Notes: generated by a model from the letters alone, not told the origin. A DNA stretch of 64,000 nt from Iphinoe sp. HA4291-MV1 (GCA_019359415.1 JAHHHH010000032.1:1-64000); one strand, 5' to 3'; numbered from the stretch's first letter, positions 28,516 through 39,244 are shown. Numbers and translations are program-made.

Positions 28516-31194
28516 ATGAAACAGGTTAAGTGTTCCCTTTTCTTATTCGCCTTACCCCTATGCACCATAAGCGCTTTAGCGCCTATCACCACAGCCAAAG
28601 CCCAAGTTTCTGCGGATGGAACTGTATCTACAACCGTTACCACTCCTGATGGCAAAAATTTCAATATCAATGACGGAACCAGAAGGGGAGGAAACCTTTT
28701 TCACAGCTTCAAAGATTTTTCTGTTCCTACAGGTGGTTCGGCTGTGTTCAACAATCCCACTGACGTGCAAAATATTATCAGCCGGGTGACGGGTGGTTCG
28801 ATTTCTAGTATTAATGGTTTGATTAAAGCCAATGGCATAGCTAACTTATTTTTACTCAATCCAGCAGGGATTGTTTTTGGACCGAATGCCAGCTTGAATA
28901 TTGGTGGTTCATTTTTTGCAACTACAGCGAACAGTTTTGTATTTGAAAATGGGTTGGAGTTTAGCGCCACTGACCCGCAAGCACCGCCATTGTTAACTAT
29001 CAATATTCCAAATATTCCCATTGGAATGAGATATCGGGATAATCCTGGGAAAATTACTAATCAATCTGCTGTTCTTCAAGTCCAGCCAGGGAGAAGCTTA
29101 GCGCTGGTTGGCGGTGATGTGAGCTTAAATGGGGGTTCTTTGCAGGCTCCCAATGGTCGTATCGAGTTGGCAGGAATCGCAGGAACAGGAACTGTGGGAC
29201 TTTTGGCTAATAGTAATAATTTTAACTTAACTTATCCTGATAATCTACAGAGAGCAGATGTATCGCTGGGCAATGCAGCTAAGGTGGATGTGACTGATAG
29301 AGGTGCAGGCAGTATAGCAGTCACCGCCCGTAATTTAAATCTTTCTGGACAAAGTAGCATTTCTGCTGGCATCGGGCAAGGGTTAACGGCAAATACTCAA
29401 CAGCCAGGTGATGTGAACCTCAATCTCACAGGAGTGCTCAAAATTACTCAGGACAGCCGGATTAACAATGTCGTTAATAGAAGGGCAACAGGTAACGCTG
29501 GTGACATTAATGTCAAAGCGACAACAGTGGATATCAATGGCGGAATCCTTCGCACCCGCACCTTGGGGAATGGCGATGGAGGTGACATCAACATTCAAGC
29601 TGGTGATATTTTTATAAATAATCCAGCTTATAAAGTGAAAGATGAGAAGAACCAGCCACTAACTACTGAAGAAGATAAACCTGCACTGGATGCTAGTAAT
29701 TATCAAAGAGACGGAGTTGGTGTTGGCAGAGGACGCAGCGGAAATATCTCACTGACTGCTAGTGGCTCAATTTCTTTAATTGGGCTAGGTATAGACCCTA
29801 AGCAGGACAATAAGGTGATTTCCACCTACAACGCCGGTGGCGGAAAAGGCGGAGGGGATATATCACTGCAAGCCAATGCGATATCTTTATCCAATGCTTA
29901 CATTGTCAGCAGCAGCTTTAGTCAAGATAGAGGAGCAGGTAACGTTTCACTTATAGGCAATAAGTTTGTCTCCTTAGCAGACAATAGCGAAATTAATGCT
30001 GTCAGCTTTTACCGTGGCAACTCTGGAAATATTACCCTAAAATCTGACGGTCCTGTGTCTTTGCAAAAGAGCTTTCTTTCCACTGAAGTCGGATTGTCCA
30101 ACAACCCCCCAAACCTTGGAATAGGTGATGCTGGTGATATTCAGATAACTGGGCGGTCTGTTTCAATAACTGACAAGTCGTTTGTGACAACAAAATCAAA
30201 TAATGGTGGCAACCCTGGTAATATTGTGATTATTGCTCCAAATTTTGTGGAAATTTCAGGGAAAAATGAATTTTCTCAGCGTAACCGTCGTCGAAATAAC
30301 ATCACAGAAACTACCTTGCGGACAACCATTGAGAAAAACGCTCAGGGAGTAGGTGGTGATATCAATATTACGACTGGTACTTTACGTATATCCGATGGGG
30401 CAAGATTACAGGCAGAAACAGAAACTTTGAGCCAATCTCAAGGCGGTAATATTCGTTTGCAGGTGCGGGATTTAATTTTCAGGGGTCGCAATAACTTAAT
30501 CTCTGCCAAAGCTAGCAACAATGCCAATGGTGGTAATATCACTATTAATGCTCCTGATGGCTTAATTGTCGCTTTCCCTGGAAACAATAATGACATCATT
30601 GCCAATGCTTTCAGCGGTAGCGGAGGGAAAGTCACAATTAGAACTCAGGGTCTGTTTGGAATCACCCCACTGAGCCGACAAGAACTTGCACAACGTTTGA
30701 ACACCACAGATTTTAATCTACTAGACCCAAGAAACTTACCTAGCAATGACATCACTGCTATTTCCCAAAACAATCCAAACTTGAGTGGCACTGTCAATAT
30801 TAACCCACCAGAGATTGATCCCACCAGTGGATTAATTGAATTACCAGAAACTGTTATCGACCCCGCACAGCAGATTGCTCAAAATCCTTGTCTACGAGGT
30901 GGTGGCGAATTTACCATCACTGGACGTGGCGGATTTCCAACTAATCCTAGTCAAATCCTGGGTAGTGACAATGTACGTGTTGATTTAGTCAAGCCTGTTA
31001 CTAGTAAGAAGAATTCCACAAGTGCAACTAAAAAGCAGCCATCTACCAGTGCAAAAGTCGAAGAGATAGTACCGGCTCGAGGATGGATATTCAATGAAAA
31101 AGGTCAGGTGGTGCTAGTAGCTTATGACCCCACCAAGACGGGTATACAACGTGAGCAGCCAACACCTGCTAATAGCTGTGCTGCACAGAGATAG
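28516..31194 (+). CDS. TpsA secreted protein 2 with filamentous-haemagglutinin N-terminal domain
   Basis: An 892-residue paralogue of the preceding gene with its own signal peptide (MKQVKCSLFLFALPL, cleaved near AKAQ), a TPS domain and a beta-helical middle. The C-terminal tail is nearly the same as in the first copy (CLRGGGEFTITGRGG; NEKGQVVLVAYDP), while the middle has diverged. Both are probably exported through the single TpsB upstream. A 164-bp stretch (28885-29048) is identical to 25623-25786 and encodes part of the TPS domain. The cargo may act in adhesion, biofilm or contact; no toxin domain is visible at the C-terminus. Confidence 0.87.
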   Translation: MKQVKCSLFLFALPLCTISALAPITTAKAQVSADGTVSTTVTTPDGKNFNINDGTRRGGNLFHSFKDFSVPTGGSAVFNNPTDVQNIISRVTGGSISSINGLIKANGIANLFLLNPAGIVFGPNASLNIGGSFFATTANSFVFENGLEFSATDPQAPPLLTINIPNIPIGMRYRDNPGKITNQSAVLQVQPGRSLALVGGDVSLNGGSLQAPNGRIELAGIAGTGTVGLLANSNNFNLTYPDNLQRADVSLGNAAKVDVTDRGAGSIAVTARNLNLSGQSSISAGIGQGLTANTQQPGDVNLNLTGVLKITQDSRINNVVNRRATGNAGDINVKATTVDINGGILRTRTLGNGDGGDINIQAGDIFINNPAYKVKDEKNQPLTTEEDKPALDASNYQRDGVGVGRGRSGNISLTASGSISLIGLGIDPKQDNKVISTYNAGGGKGGGDISLQANAISLSNAYIVSSSFSQDRGAGNVSLIGNKFVSLADNSEINAVSFYRGNSGNITLKSDGPVSLQKSFLSTEVGLSNNPPNLGIGDAGDIQITGRSVSITDKSFVTTKSNNGGNPGNIVIIAPNFVEISGKNEFSQRNRRRNNITETTLRTTIEKNAQGVGGDINITTGTLRISDGARLQAETETLSQSQGGNIRLQVRDLIFRGRNNLISAKASNNANGGNITINAPDGLIVAFPGNNNDIIANAFSGSGGKVTIRTQGLFGITPLSRQELAQRLNTTDFNLLDPRNLPSNDITAISQNNPNLSGTVNINPPEIDPTSGLIELPETVIDPAQQIAQNPCLRGGGEFTITGRGGFPTNPSQILGSDNVRVDLVKPVTSKKNSTSATKKQPSTSAKVEEIVPARGWIFNEKGQVVLVAYDPTKTGIQREQPTPANSCAAQR

Positions 31195-31269
31195 AGCACT
31201 TAGGGAGCATCCTGATTTTGCAAAAAAGACGGGTATGATGTGCAGTTCTCAATTGGGTACAATACAGGT

Positions 31270-31310
31270 TGTTTGTAGGGGCACGGGTAGCCTTTGCCCC
31301 TACCGTATGC
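31270..31310. repeat. Hairpin in the convergent gap after tpsA2
   Basis: tgtaggggcacgg and tgcccctac form a stem of about 9 bp between tpsA2 and the convergent phosphodiesterase gene. The left neighbour, gggagcatcctgattttgca at about 31202-31221, resembles the end of the MITE at 10759 but is not an exact copy. The rest of 31195-31452 shows nothing coding. Confidence 0.35.
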
Positions 31311-31452
31311 CTGCGTGTATTTTATGCAAGTGAGAATCGCTATATAGCGTTTCCTTGTCTGCTGAGGTACAAATTTATCTGCGTTCATCTGCGGTTAATT
31401 CTTTATTTTTGTACCTCACGAATATGGGAATCGCTATATTTCTTGGAAATCC

Positions 31453-33762
31453 CTAAACTATAGTCGCATTACTAAGCTGTGCCCAATTCTGAGTTCCTGA
31501 TAAGTCATAACCTTCGCAAATTAACGTATTGTAGTCAAGTCCGGCAAGACCTACACGTGGGTCAAGGCTAAGAGGTTTTTCTAAGCCTAGAACGATGATT
31601 TCGTTATTGTCGATCGCAGGAGGACGACCTACAGAGAATGGATAGTTGTTGTCATTGGCAACTAGGATGGTTTTTTCATCAATTACCAGCACATCTTCGA
31701 TGGTTTGGAAGGGGAAAGTGAATTGTGTGCTACCATCATGATTTAAGTCATTTGGATCTTGAATATTGAGCAGATCTGCGACTTCTTCTTTTGCCACATA
31801 TCCATTGGCATCTTGTTCTGAAAAATCTACCTTGAAGATTTTTTTGAATTTGGCAGTATCTGCCTGTCCGTTGTCGCGCTCAATCACTAAGTATTCGTTA
31901 TCGTTAACAACGGTAAAGTCACCGATCGCATAGCTGGGGTTTTCAAGATGGTAGTACCCAACTAGACCTTCATACTGTTTGCTGGTAACATCAAACTCAT
32001 AAATTCGTAAGGCATTGTTGGGATCGCCAAGCACTGATCCCTCTAGCAGAGGATACAGTTTGGTTTTATCTGGATTAATTGCCAAGCCTTCAAATCCCTT
32101 GGAACTGCCAAGGTTGGGGAAGCTAAGACCTGCAATGACATCAGGGTTGTCAGGCGCTCGCACAAACTCACCAGTAATTTGGTCGCGGACTTTGTCTCCG
32201 GTACCAGGGAAATCTGTGAAGTAGCCATCCACTCCTAATTTGATAAACTGTTGGAACTCCAGTTCTGGGTTTGTGTTATAATCTCCAGCCAGATACTGAC
32301 CTTCATTACGGAAGGTGTAAGGATGCACCAGTAAACCTGCGGTATGGGCATCTTGTATCAGCGTTGTTGGAGGTAATGTGGTTTTGTCTGCGTCGTTGAC
32401 TTCGCCATCTCCATTGACATCATCTGCTTTCCCATCACCATCAGCATCAACACCCTTAACCGAGACAATCATCCGCTTCCAGGGACCAATCCCATCCGCG
32501 TATGTCGCAACTTCCTTCAAACCTTCCGGAGTCCGCAGATCACCATAAGTGCGGGGATCACCACTGACGACAAAATCATAGGGTTGCTTCTCGATGAGCG
32601 TACCGTCCAAAGCAACATCAGTTGCATCAAGCAATTGGATTAGCGGTACATCTATCTTCTGGTTGAGTTCTTTGAGGTTTCCAACTTCAAAAGACTGGAT
32701 AAACACCCGATTTGGGTCGGTAAACCCTGTTTTCTCCAGAGTCTCAACTAATGGTTCTTCCAAGGACAAGCCAACAGAGTCATGATAAGTGGGGTGCTTG
32801 GTTTCGGGATAGATACCGATTTTTCGACCCGTTTCGGCTTCAACCTGCTTAACCAGGTCAATAATTTCCTCAAGAGTCGGAATTTCATATAGACCGTTAT
32901 AGGATTGGTCTCGGAAGGAAAGACGCTCCTTTGCTCGCAAAGTTTTGATTTCAGCTAGGGTGAAGTCATCAGCAAACCACCCACTTTCTGGAACACCGTC
33001 AATAATCTTGGTTGTATAACGGTCAGCAAACTCTGGGTGATCTGCAACGTTGGTGGTATCTTTGATATTGACTTCATGGCGAGCAATTAACACTCCATCC
33101 TTAGTGGAAACCAAGTCTGGCTCAATAAAGTCAGCACCTCGCGCTATTGCTAATTTATATGATTCTAGGGTATGCTCTGGACGCTCACCACTAGCACCTC
33201 GGTGACCAATCACAATGGGAGGTTGACCATTTAGGGTGTTCAGTTTGTAGAAGTTAGGGGTAGAAATGGGAGCTTCTAATAATTGACCTGTCTCATCAAA
33301 ATGCAACAGATAAGGTCCAAATTCATCCCCAATCCAGATAGTCCCATCAGCAGCTAAGACGAAAGATTCTATGTCAAAATCTGCACCTGTTAGCAAACGC
33401 TCTGTACTATTTTCATTAGTGATTTTGAATGGAATTTTGTGATTGGGGTCAGAAAGTTGAATAAAGTTGAGAAACTCAACACGACCATCACCCCCTTGTG
33501 TACCTCGAAAACTGGGGTCAAGCTGCTGGATTCGCAATAGGAAATCAGCGCTGTTGTTCTTTGCTCCAAAACCATTGTCAGAAAGAAACCAGAAAGTGTT
33601 TTGGTCAGCAAACTGTACGCCACTAAAGCCTTGAACAGGTTGTCCTGGAAAGGGTACCGTCCTTCCATTAGTATTGGCTGTGATAAAGTTTCCAGAGGAA
33701 GGACCCTCAGCAAATGTATCTGCTGGTAGGAAAGCAAATCCCTTGAGTGTTACGTTTGCCAT
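31453..33762 (-). CDS. Phytase-like propeller / glycerophosphodiester phosphodiesterase fusion
   Basis: A 769-residue multidomain protein. A central GDPD domain (about 183-535) starts with [16 protein letters not shown] (His187) and [20 protein letters not shown] (Glu214, Asp216, His229), the metal and catalytic residues of glycerophosphodiesterases. It is inserted between two halves of an esterase-like phytase propeller (about 1-180 and 540-760). A Ca-binding loop-like stretch ([19 protein letters not shown]) lies at about 445-470. No classical signal peptide is visible. It probably releases phosphate from organic phosphates; the neighbouring pst genes support a phosphate-starvation role. 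Confidence 0.85.
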   Translation of the reverse strand: MANVTLKGFAFLPADTFAEGPSSGNFITANTNGRTVPFPGQPVQGFSGVQFADQNTFWFLSDNGFGAKNNSADFLLRIQQLDPSFRGTQGGDGRVEFLNFIQLSDPNHKIPFKITNENSTERLLTGADFDIESFVLAADGTIWIGDEFGPYLLHFDETGQLLEAPISTPNFYKLNTLNGQPPIVIGHRGASGERPEHTLESYKLAIARGADFIEPDLVSTKDGVLIARHEVNIKDTTNVADHPEFADRYTTKIIDGVPESGWFADDFTLAEIKTLRAKERLSFRDQSYNGLYEIPTLEEIIDLVKQVEAETGRKIGIYPETKHPTYHDSVGLSLEEPLVETLEKTGFTDPNRVFIQSFEVGNLKELNQKIDVPLIQLLDATDVALDGTLIEKQPYDFVVSGDPRTYGDLRTPEGLKEVATYADGIGPWKRMIVSVKGVDADGDGKADDVNGDGEVNDADKTTLPPTTLIQDAHTAGLLVHPYTFRNEGQYLAGDYNTNPELEFQQFIKLGVDGYFTDFPGTGDKVRDQITGEFVRAPDNPDVIAGLSFPNLGSSKGFEGLAINPDKTKLYPLLEGSVLGDPNNALRIYEFDVTSKQYEGLVGYYHLENPSYAIGDFTVVNDNEYLVIERDNGQADTAKFKKIFKVDFSEQDANGYVAKEEVADLLNIQDPNDLNHDGSTQFTFPFQTIEDVLVIDEKTILVANDNNYPFSVGRPPAIDNNEIIVLGLEKPLSLDPRVGLAGLDYNTLICEGYDLSGTQNWAQLSNATIV

Positions 33763-33815
33763 AGTTTTTTCCTAGTTTGTTGTAACCTAATTTCTGAAGT
33801 GTGGGTATACTATCT

Positions 33816-33834
33816 GCTTTAAGTTGACGTTAAC
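33816..33834 (-). promoter_or_regulatory. Pho-box-like repeat upstream of the phosphodiesterase gene
   Basis: On the minus strand, GTTAACGT-caa-CTTAAAGC forms two half-sites in an 8-3-8 layout of the cyanobacterial Pho-box type. A further exact CTTAACCT lies at 33866-33873. Both are imperfect as pairs and are offered as candidates only. Confidence 0.3.
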
Positions 33835-34043
33835 TGAACCGTATGGCATTGAAAATCTCATATGTAGGTTAAGAATAAGAAATGCTTCGATTAAAAGTTA
33901 GCTATTAAATTGCCACAGAGAAAACTGGGGATTATAAAATTCCTCTGTCAAAACCTGAATTATGCAAAATTTATACAGACTGGAGGAATTTTACAGTTTA
34001 ACCTTGAAACTTGACTTCAAGTTGCGAAGCTATCAATAATCTG

Positions 34044-34084
34044 AAAAAACAAGAACCCCGACTTCTTTAAGAAGTCGGGGTTCT
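34044..34084 (-). terminator. Intrinsic terminator of the pst operon
   Basis: agaaccccgacttc (34052-34065) pairs perfectly with its reverse complement at 34071-34084 around a 5-base loop. On the minus strand the hairpin is followed by a T-rich run (TTGTTTTTTC), about 170 bases after the pstB stop codon. Confidence 0.75.
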
Positions 34085-34258
34085 GAATAGGAGCTAGCTT
34101 ATCAAATGAGAACACAAATTATATTTTAGTGATAAGCTTATTAACTTTTATTGAAAGTAACTTAATAAAAAAATGTCATCACCTAAATCAGGTTAGACCA
34201 CCGCTTTTTCTAGAGTTTTTTACACAAACTAGTGATTTTTTTTATATGGTTGAACTCC

Positions 34259-35041
34259 TTATCCAAAACGCCCAGAAGTATAATCGCGGGTACGAGGATC
34301 GAAGGCGTTGCTGAAGATTTGAGTTGTTTCTCCAAATTCAACCATTTGACCAATCCGACTTTCATCAGTGCTAAAGAAAGCGGTGAAATCAGAAACGCGA
34401 GCTGCTTGTTGCATATTATGTGTCACAATTGCAATTGTCAGTTCATTGCGTAAACTGTAGATTAGCTCCTCAATTTTCATTGTTGCAATGGGATCAAGAG
34501 CCGAACAAGGCTCATCCATTAATAGAAGTTTCGGTTTAACTGCTAAAGCACGGGCAATGCATAGACGCTGTTGTTGACCACCAGAAAGCCCTAATGCTGA
34601 TTTCTGCAGTTTATCTTTTACCTCATCCCAAATAGCAGCACCTCGCAGAGCAGATTCGACAATCTCATCTAATTCTCCTCTGGGACGCCATCCAGCAATT
34701 CTGACACCGTAAACGGTATTATCGTAAATGCTCATGGGAAAAAGGTTCGGCTTTTGGAACACCATACCTATTTGGCGGCGTAGTCGATTTAGGTTAACAC
34801 GAGAGTTGTAAATGTTCTGACCATAAAATTCTACGCTACCATCTACCTTTACTGGTCCTTCTAGTTCACTAATGCGATTAAGGCATTTAATGAATGTAGA
34901 TTTACCACAACCACTAGGACCAATAATTGCGGTGACTTGGTTCTCGTAGACATCCATAGACACACCTTCCAGCGCTTTGGAGGTGCCATAGTAAAAGCTG
35001 AGATTCCTGACTTTGATGGCTGGCTTTAACTGAGTAATCAT
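34259..35041 (-). CDS. pstB: Phosphate ABC transporter ATP-binding protein
   Basis: The 260-residue ATPase that powers high-affinity phosphate import. Walker A is GPSGCGKS, the signature is [15 protein letters not shown] and Walker B is [12 protein letters not shown], with the PstB-typical loop between them. The last gene of the pstS-C-A-B operon, starting 49 bases after pstA. The hairpin terminator follows. No phoU gene is present in the window. Confidence 0.96.
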   Translation of the reverse strand: MITQLKPAIKVRNLSFYYGTSKALEGVSMDVYENQVTAIIGPSGCGKSTFIKCLNRISELEGPVKVDGSVEFYGQNIYNSRVNLNRLRRQIGMVFQKPNLFPMSIYDNTVYGVRIAGWRPRGELDEIVESALRGAAIWDEVKDKLQKSALGLSGGQQQRLCIARALAVKPKLLLMDEPCSALDPIATMKIEELIYSLRNELTIAIVTHNMQQAARVSDFTAFFSTDESRIGQMVEFGETTQIFSNAFDPRTRDYTSGRFG

Positions 35042-35090
35042 ACTGTGCTAGGTACTACAACAAAAATTCACAATGTTGCTGAAGTTGTGA

Positions 35091-35969
35091 TTAGACGTTT
35101 TTCCTTCGTGTCAAGACACGAGAAAGAATACTGATTAACATAATTATCCCAACTAATACCAGAGAAGTCGTCCAGACTAATGCTGTTTTTTCTGGTGAGG
35201 GGTCGTTGTATAAATTAAAAATTAATACCGATAGCGAAGCTGTTGGACCCAATAAGTCGTTTGACCAATCTAAACTGAACAAAGCAGTAAAAATCAAGGG
35301 TGCTGTTTCACCAGCAGCACGAGCCACGGCTAACAAAGCCCCCGTGGTAATTGCGGGAATTGCTGCGGTGACAACAACGCGAAAAGTCGTCTGAAAGCGA
35401 GTCCCTCCCAAGGCGGCTGATCCAAGGCGTACAGAGGTGGGAATAAGTTTTAGAGCTTCTTCTGTTGTCAATACGATAACGGGGAGCATGAGAACCGACA
35501 ACGCAAAACCACCTGCGATCGCACTAAATTGTTTCGTGAGCAATACAATAACAGCATAAGCAAATACACCTACAACGATTGAAGGGACTCCAGTCAGGAT
35601 AGAGGTGACAAAGCGAACAGTACGACCAATTCGATTTCCTTTACCAATTTCTGATAGAAATATGCCTGTCATCACCCCAGTGGGAACACTGAATATCGCC
35701 GCAATTGCTACCATTTCCAAGGTACCAACAATCGCATTCCCAAATCCATCGAAAATCACTGATGTCACAAACATAGATGGTTTGATGCTTGTTATACCCC
35801 GTCCAATAATTTCCCACAGTAATGACAGCAAAGGAATCAGGGCAAGAGCTGATAATAAGAATGCTATCACAGTCATTCCATAGTTAAATATCAGCCTTGC
35901 AGGTGGTAGAGGACTATATATTTCTGCTGCTACGGATTTATCTATCTCAGACTCTTGATGACTAGTCAT
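35091..35969 (-). CDS. pstA: Phosphate ABC transporter permease PstA
   Basis: A 292-residue inner-membrane protein with about six spans and the coupling-helix EAA motif region (ALGGTRFQTTFRVVVTAAIPAI). It forms the translocation channel with PstC. Order and spacing fit the standard pst operon. The N-terminus (1-25) is polar and cytosolic. Confidence 0.95.
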   Translation of the reverse strand: MTSHQESEIDKSVAAEIYSPLPPARLIFNYGMTVIAFLLSALALIPLLSLLWEIIGRGITSIKPSMFVTSVIFDGFGNAIVGTLEMVAIAAIFSVPTGVMTGIFLSEIGKGNRIGRTVRFVTSILTGVPSIVVGVFAYAVIVLLTKQFSAIAGGFALSVLMLPVIVLTTEEALKLIPTSVRLGSAALGGTRFQTTFRVVVTAAIPAITTGALLAVARAAGETAPLIFTALFSLDWSNDLLGPTASLSVLIFNLYNDPSPEKTALVWTTSLVLVGIIMLISILSRVLTRRKNV

Positions 35970-36101
35970 ATCTGTTCATTAGCCTTTACGCCTTTACGTA
36001 TTCAAATGACTTGGTAACTTTGGCGTTTTCCTTTGGAAATATACCTTGCAGAACATTTTTACCAGTGATTTCCGCTAATAATATGTATCCATAGTGTCTT
36101 T

Positions 36102-37091
36102 TTATCTTCTCTTGCCACCAACCAACTGTACAATCGTCAAAGCAAAAATATTTACAACTAACGTCACAGCAAACAGAATCAAGCTCAAATATGTTAGAGC
36201 ACCAATGTGCAGACCTTGAGCTTCAGCAAATTCATTGGCTAGCACAGAGGGGATCGTGTAAGCTGGATCAAGCAGTGAAAGACTGATCACAGCTGAGTTA
36301 CCAATCACCATAGTAACAGCCATTGTTTCTCCCAAAGCTCTTCCTAGAGCAAGCATAGCTGCACCCACAATTCCAGAAAATCCAGCAGGTAGTATGACCC
36401 GAAAAATGGTTTCCCAACGGGTAGAACCTAAAGCCATTGAGCCACTTCGCAACTCTCTAGGAACGACTAACAAGACTTCACGACTAATTGCTGCCATCGT
36501 AGGCAAAATCATAATCGCAAGAATTGTGCCAGCAGTCAACATATTGAACCCAGCAGGACCTGGTGTATGAAACAGTGGTATCCACCCAAAGATGTTGGAT
36601 AGCCAAGTTTGTAGAGGTACAAGCGCCGGAATAAAAATAAAAACACCCCACAAACCGATAATCACACTGGGAATAGCGGCGATGAGCTCCACAATAAAAG
36701 CTATGGTTGTTCGTGCTGAAGGGGGGATAAAATTCTCACTTGTGACTAGGGCTACCGCTATCCCTACAGGTACGGCAAACAACATGGCGATCGCGCTGCT
36801 GACTAAAGTGCCGTAAACATACGGTAAGGCACCAAAAACCAGATTGCCCGTATCCCATTGTTGACTCCACAAGAACCCTAGTCCAAACTTTTTAATAGCT
36901 GGTAGAGCTTCTTGAAAAATTACCCAACTCATCCACAACAGGACAGTAACCGTTAGGGCAGCAAATACATAGACTAGCCATGTAAATCCTCGGTCTATCC
37001 AAAAATTTTTTCCACTGGTTGCCGTTATGTCTATACTCTCATCAATCAAATTAGGTTGATTGGTATGATCTGGTTCAGAGGAATTTGCCAT
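36102..37091 (-). CDS. pstC: Phosphate ABC transporter permease PstC
   Basis: A 329-residue inner-membrane protein with about six spans. The EAA-type coupling helix is visible as ALGSTRWETIFRVILPAG, followed by GRALGETMAVTMVIGN, a hallmark of PstC. The N-terminus (about 1-30) is polar. The gene lies between pstS and pstA on the same strand; a 132-base spacer separates it from pstA. Confidence 0.95.
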   Translation of the reverse strand: MANSSEPDHTNQPNLIDESIDITATSGKNFWIDRGFTWLVYVFAALTVTVLLWMSWVIFQEALPAIKKFGLGFLWSQQWDTGNLVFGALPYVYGTLVSSAIAMLFAVPVGIAVALVTSENFIPPSARTTIAFIVELIAAIPSVIIGLWGVFIFIPALVPLQTWLSNIFGWIPLFHTPGPAGFNMLTAGTILAIMILPTMAAISREVLLVVPRELRSGSMALGSTRWETIFRVILPAGFSGIVGAAMLALGRALGETMAVTMVIGNSAVISLSLLDPAYTIPSVLANEFAEAQGLHIGALTYLSLILFAVTLVVNIFALTIVQLVGGKRR

Positions 37092-37189
37092 TACTAATCA
37101 AGTCATTTAGACTGTTAACTCAGACTATTTCGATGATGAGAGGGTGAGCAATGCTCACCCCTACTAAGGTGAATGAGTGAGGCTACAAA

Positions 37190-38248
37190 TTACTTCTTGG
37201 TGGTACCAGTGGCACTAACACTGCTATTTACTACCTGTATCACCCGATTTGTCACATTAGATGGAATGCGAGTGTACTGGAGATCATCATTATATTGTTG
37301 ACCTTCCGTTAGTATCCAATTCACAAATTTCTTGACAGCATCTGCTTTAGCAGGATTATTGTAGTTTTTGTAAAGCAATAACCAGGTCAACCCAACAATA
37401 GGATAACCTGTTGCTGGATCGTCAACAAAAACACGGAAGTTTTGAGGGAAAGTTACAGTTTCCAAGGCTGCATTGGCAGTTTGTAAAGAAGGAGCAACAA
37501 ATTCTCCTTTCTTGTTTTGCACCTGTGCCGCTTTGAGCTTGTTTTTCTGGGCATACTCATACTCAACATAACCAATGGCACCTGGGGTGCGAGTGACTGA
37601 TGCGGCTACTCCTGGATTGCCTTTTGCCTTAGTGACATTCGGAATAGTCCAATTCGGAGACTTGCTGGTACCAATTCGTCCCTTAAAATAAGCACTTATG
37701 GAACTCAAATGGTTGGTAAAAATGAAAGATGTACCACTACTATCAGCACGAACAATACCTCTAATCGGCTGACTTGGTAGATTGACACCAGGATTATCAG
37801 CTTTGATTTGAGGGTCGTCCCACTTGGTAATTTGACCAGAGAAAATTGCTGGTAGTGTCTTGCGGGACAATTTGAGATTATCTACTGGAAGATTGTAAAC
37901 AACTGCAACGGCACCGCCTGCGGTAGGTACCAAGACGACACCATTCTTAACTTTAGCTATCTCCGCATCAGTCATTGCAGAATCGCTAGCACCAAAGTCA
38001 ACAGTGCCAGCTATAAGTTGATTAATACCAGCACCGCTACCAACGGCTTGATAATTAATTGCTAGATCTGGATACTTCTTTTTTACTTCACGAGCGTAAC
38101 GTTCATAGAGTGGAGCCGGAAATGTTGCTCCCGCACCATTGATGGTTTCTGCTTGGGCAATTGCCGTAAAAATCGGTCCAAAAGTAACAACAGCCGTGAT
38201 AGCTGAAGCACTAACGACACGATTCAAAACTGTCGTTGAAAATATCAT
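37190..38248 (-). CDS. pstS: Periplasmic phosphate-binding protein PstS
   Basis: A 352-residue substrate-binding protein with a cleavable signal peptide (hydrophobic stretch to about residue 31, ending IAQA). Phosphate-contacting motifs can be recognised: GAGATFPAPLY, VGSGAGI, DFGASDSAM and DSSGTSFIFTNHL. It is the first gene of the pst operon, and a Pho-box-like repeat lies upstream. The C-terminal 20 residues are polar and poorly conserved. Confidence 0.95.
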   Translation of the reverse strand: MIFSTTVLNRVVSASAITAVVTFGPIFTAIAQAETINGAGATFPAPLYERYAREVKKKYPDLAINYQAVGSGAGINQLIAGTVDFGASDSAMTDAEIAKVKNGVVLVPTAGGAVAVVYNLPVDNLKLSRKTLPAIFSGQITKWDDPQIKADNPGVNLPSQPIRGIVRADSSGTSFIFTNHLSSISAYFKGRIGTSKSPNWTIPNVTKAKGNPGVAASVTRTPGAIGYVEYEYAQKNKLKAAQVQNKKGEFVAPSLQTANAALETVTFPQNFRVFVDDPATGYPIVGLTWLLLYKNYNNPAKADAVKKFVNWILTEGQQYNDDLQYTRIPSNVTNRVIQVVNSSVSATGTTKK

Positions 38249-38314
38249 ATTGCCTCGTTCTTAATGAATAAATTTTTGTTGATTGACAATTCCGCAAATA
38301 CCCTACTATGCCGA

Positions 38315-38333
38315 GAGTTAAGAATAAATTAAC
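38315..38333 (-). promoter_or_regulatory. Pho-box-like tandem repeat upstream of pstS
   Basis: On the minus strand, GTTAATTT-att-CTTAACTC has two half-sites in the 8-3-8 spacing of the cyanobacterial PhoB (SphR) box PyTTAAPyPy(T/A), each with one mismatch. It lies about 67-85 bases upstream of the pstS start. I see nothing else in the 38249-38578 gap. Confidence 0.45.
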
Positions 38334-38578
38334 GTTTGGTAATTTTTAGATTAAATATATTAAAATTTGTGTTTAAATAAGGTTTGAAACTTTCTTCAGA
38401 AAATACGAAGTAGATGAAAATTGAAGAGGAATTCAGCAAGTCCTGATTCAGGAGTCAGAATGCAATCAGTTGACGGTAGGACCCGCCACTGTCTTGTTGA
38501 CCACCAAATCGAAAATTTGGTGAAACGGTGCAAAAACGCCGTTTATTCAACCGAGCGTCGCACAAAATTCATGTCTGT

Positions 38579-39244
38579 TCACTGTTCACTATTAGTCTGG
38601 GTACTTGCTTCGGTAGAAGGTTCATGCCAGCATTGCAAGTAAGTGAGTTCTAGGTCATTGCCAACTTGAGAAAAAAAGCCCATTTGCCGCGATCGCAAAC
38701 AGAGAAAAATTCGGAAAAATACAAAGGCAAAAATAGCTACAGCTATTGCGGTTGTAGAGCTTATCAATGCCTGGGCAATACCAGATGTCACTGCAGAAAA
38801 ATCAGTAATGTTGAAAGAATTAGTTTTGAGGTTAGTGAAAGCTGTGAAAAGACCATTAGCTGTACCTAGGATACCAAGCAAAGGAGCGATCGCAACCACA
38901 CTTGTGAGTAGCATATCGCCCTTACACATTTCCACGAATTCTTTATCACAAGCGGCTTTGATTGCCAAATGAAAGGTCTCAGGAGAGGGCTTTTTCAGTC
39001 TTAGAGGTTCCACCAAAAAGCGACCAATAGCTAAATTCTGGACACTTGCTGCAATTTTTTCTGCTTTTTCTAAATCGACCTTTGCCGCTGTCAAAACCTC
39101 ACACACGACCTGTTTCTCTTGAATGACCAGCCTTAGCCAGAACCAACTGCGTTCTAAGATACATACTAAGGTTACTATAGATAAGCCCAACAAAGGCCAC
39201 ATGACAAGACTGCCTGCGAGGAAAGTGTCGTATACTCTGGTCAT
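38579..39244 (-). CDS. MotA/TolQ/ExbB-type proton channel protein
   Basis: A 221-residue membrane protein with three predicted spans: near the N-terminus (MWPLLGLSIVTLVCILE) and two later (SVVAIAPLLGILGTANGLF and ALISSTTAIAVAIFAFVFF). The LLGILGTxxG motif is the core of the ExbB/TolQ family, which couples proton flow to movement of an outer-membrane partner. No ExbD/TolR or TonB gene is next to it, so the partner must be elsewhere. A separate unit upstream of the pst operon on the same strand. Confidence 0.85.
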   Translation of the reverse strand: MTRVYDTFLAGSLVMWPLLGLSIVTLVCILERSWFWLRLVIQEKQVVCEVLTAAKVDLEKAEKIAASVQNLAIGRFLVEPLRLKKPSPETFHLAIKAACDKEFVEMCKGDMLLTSVVAIAPLLGILGTANGLFTAFTNLKTNSFNITDFSAVTSGIAQALISSTTAIAVAIFAFVFFRIFLCLRSRQMGFFSQVGNDLELTYLQCWHEPSTEASTQTNSEQ

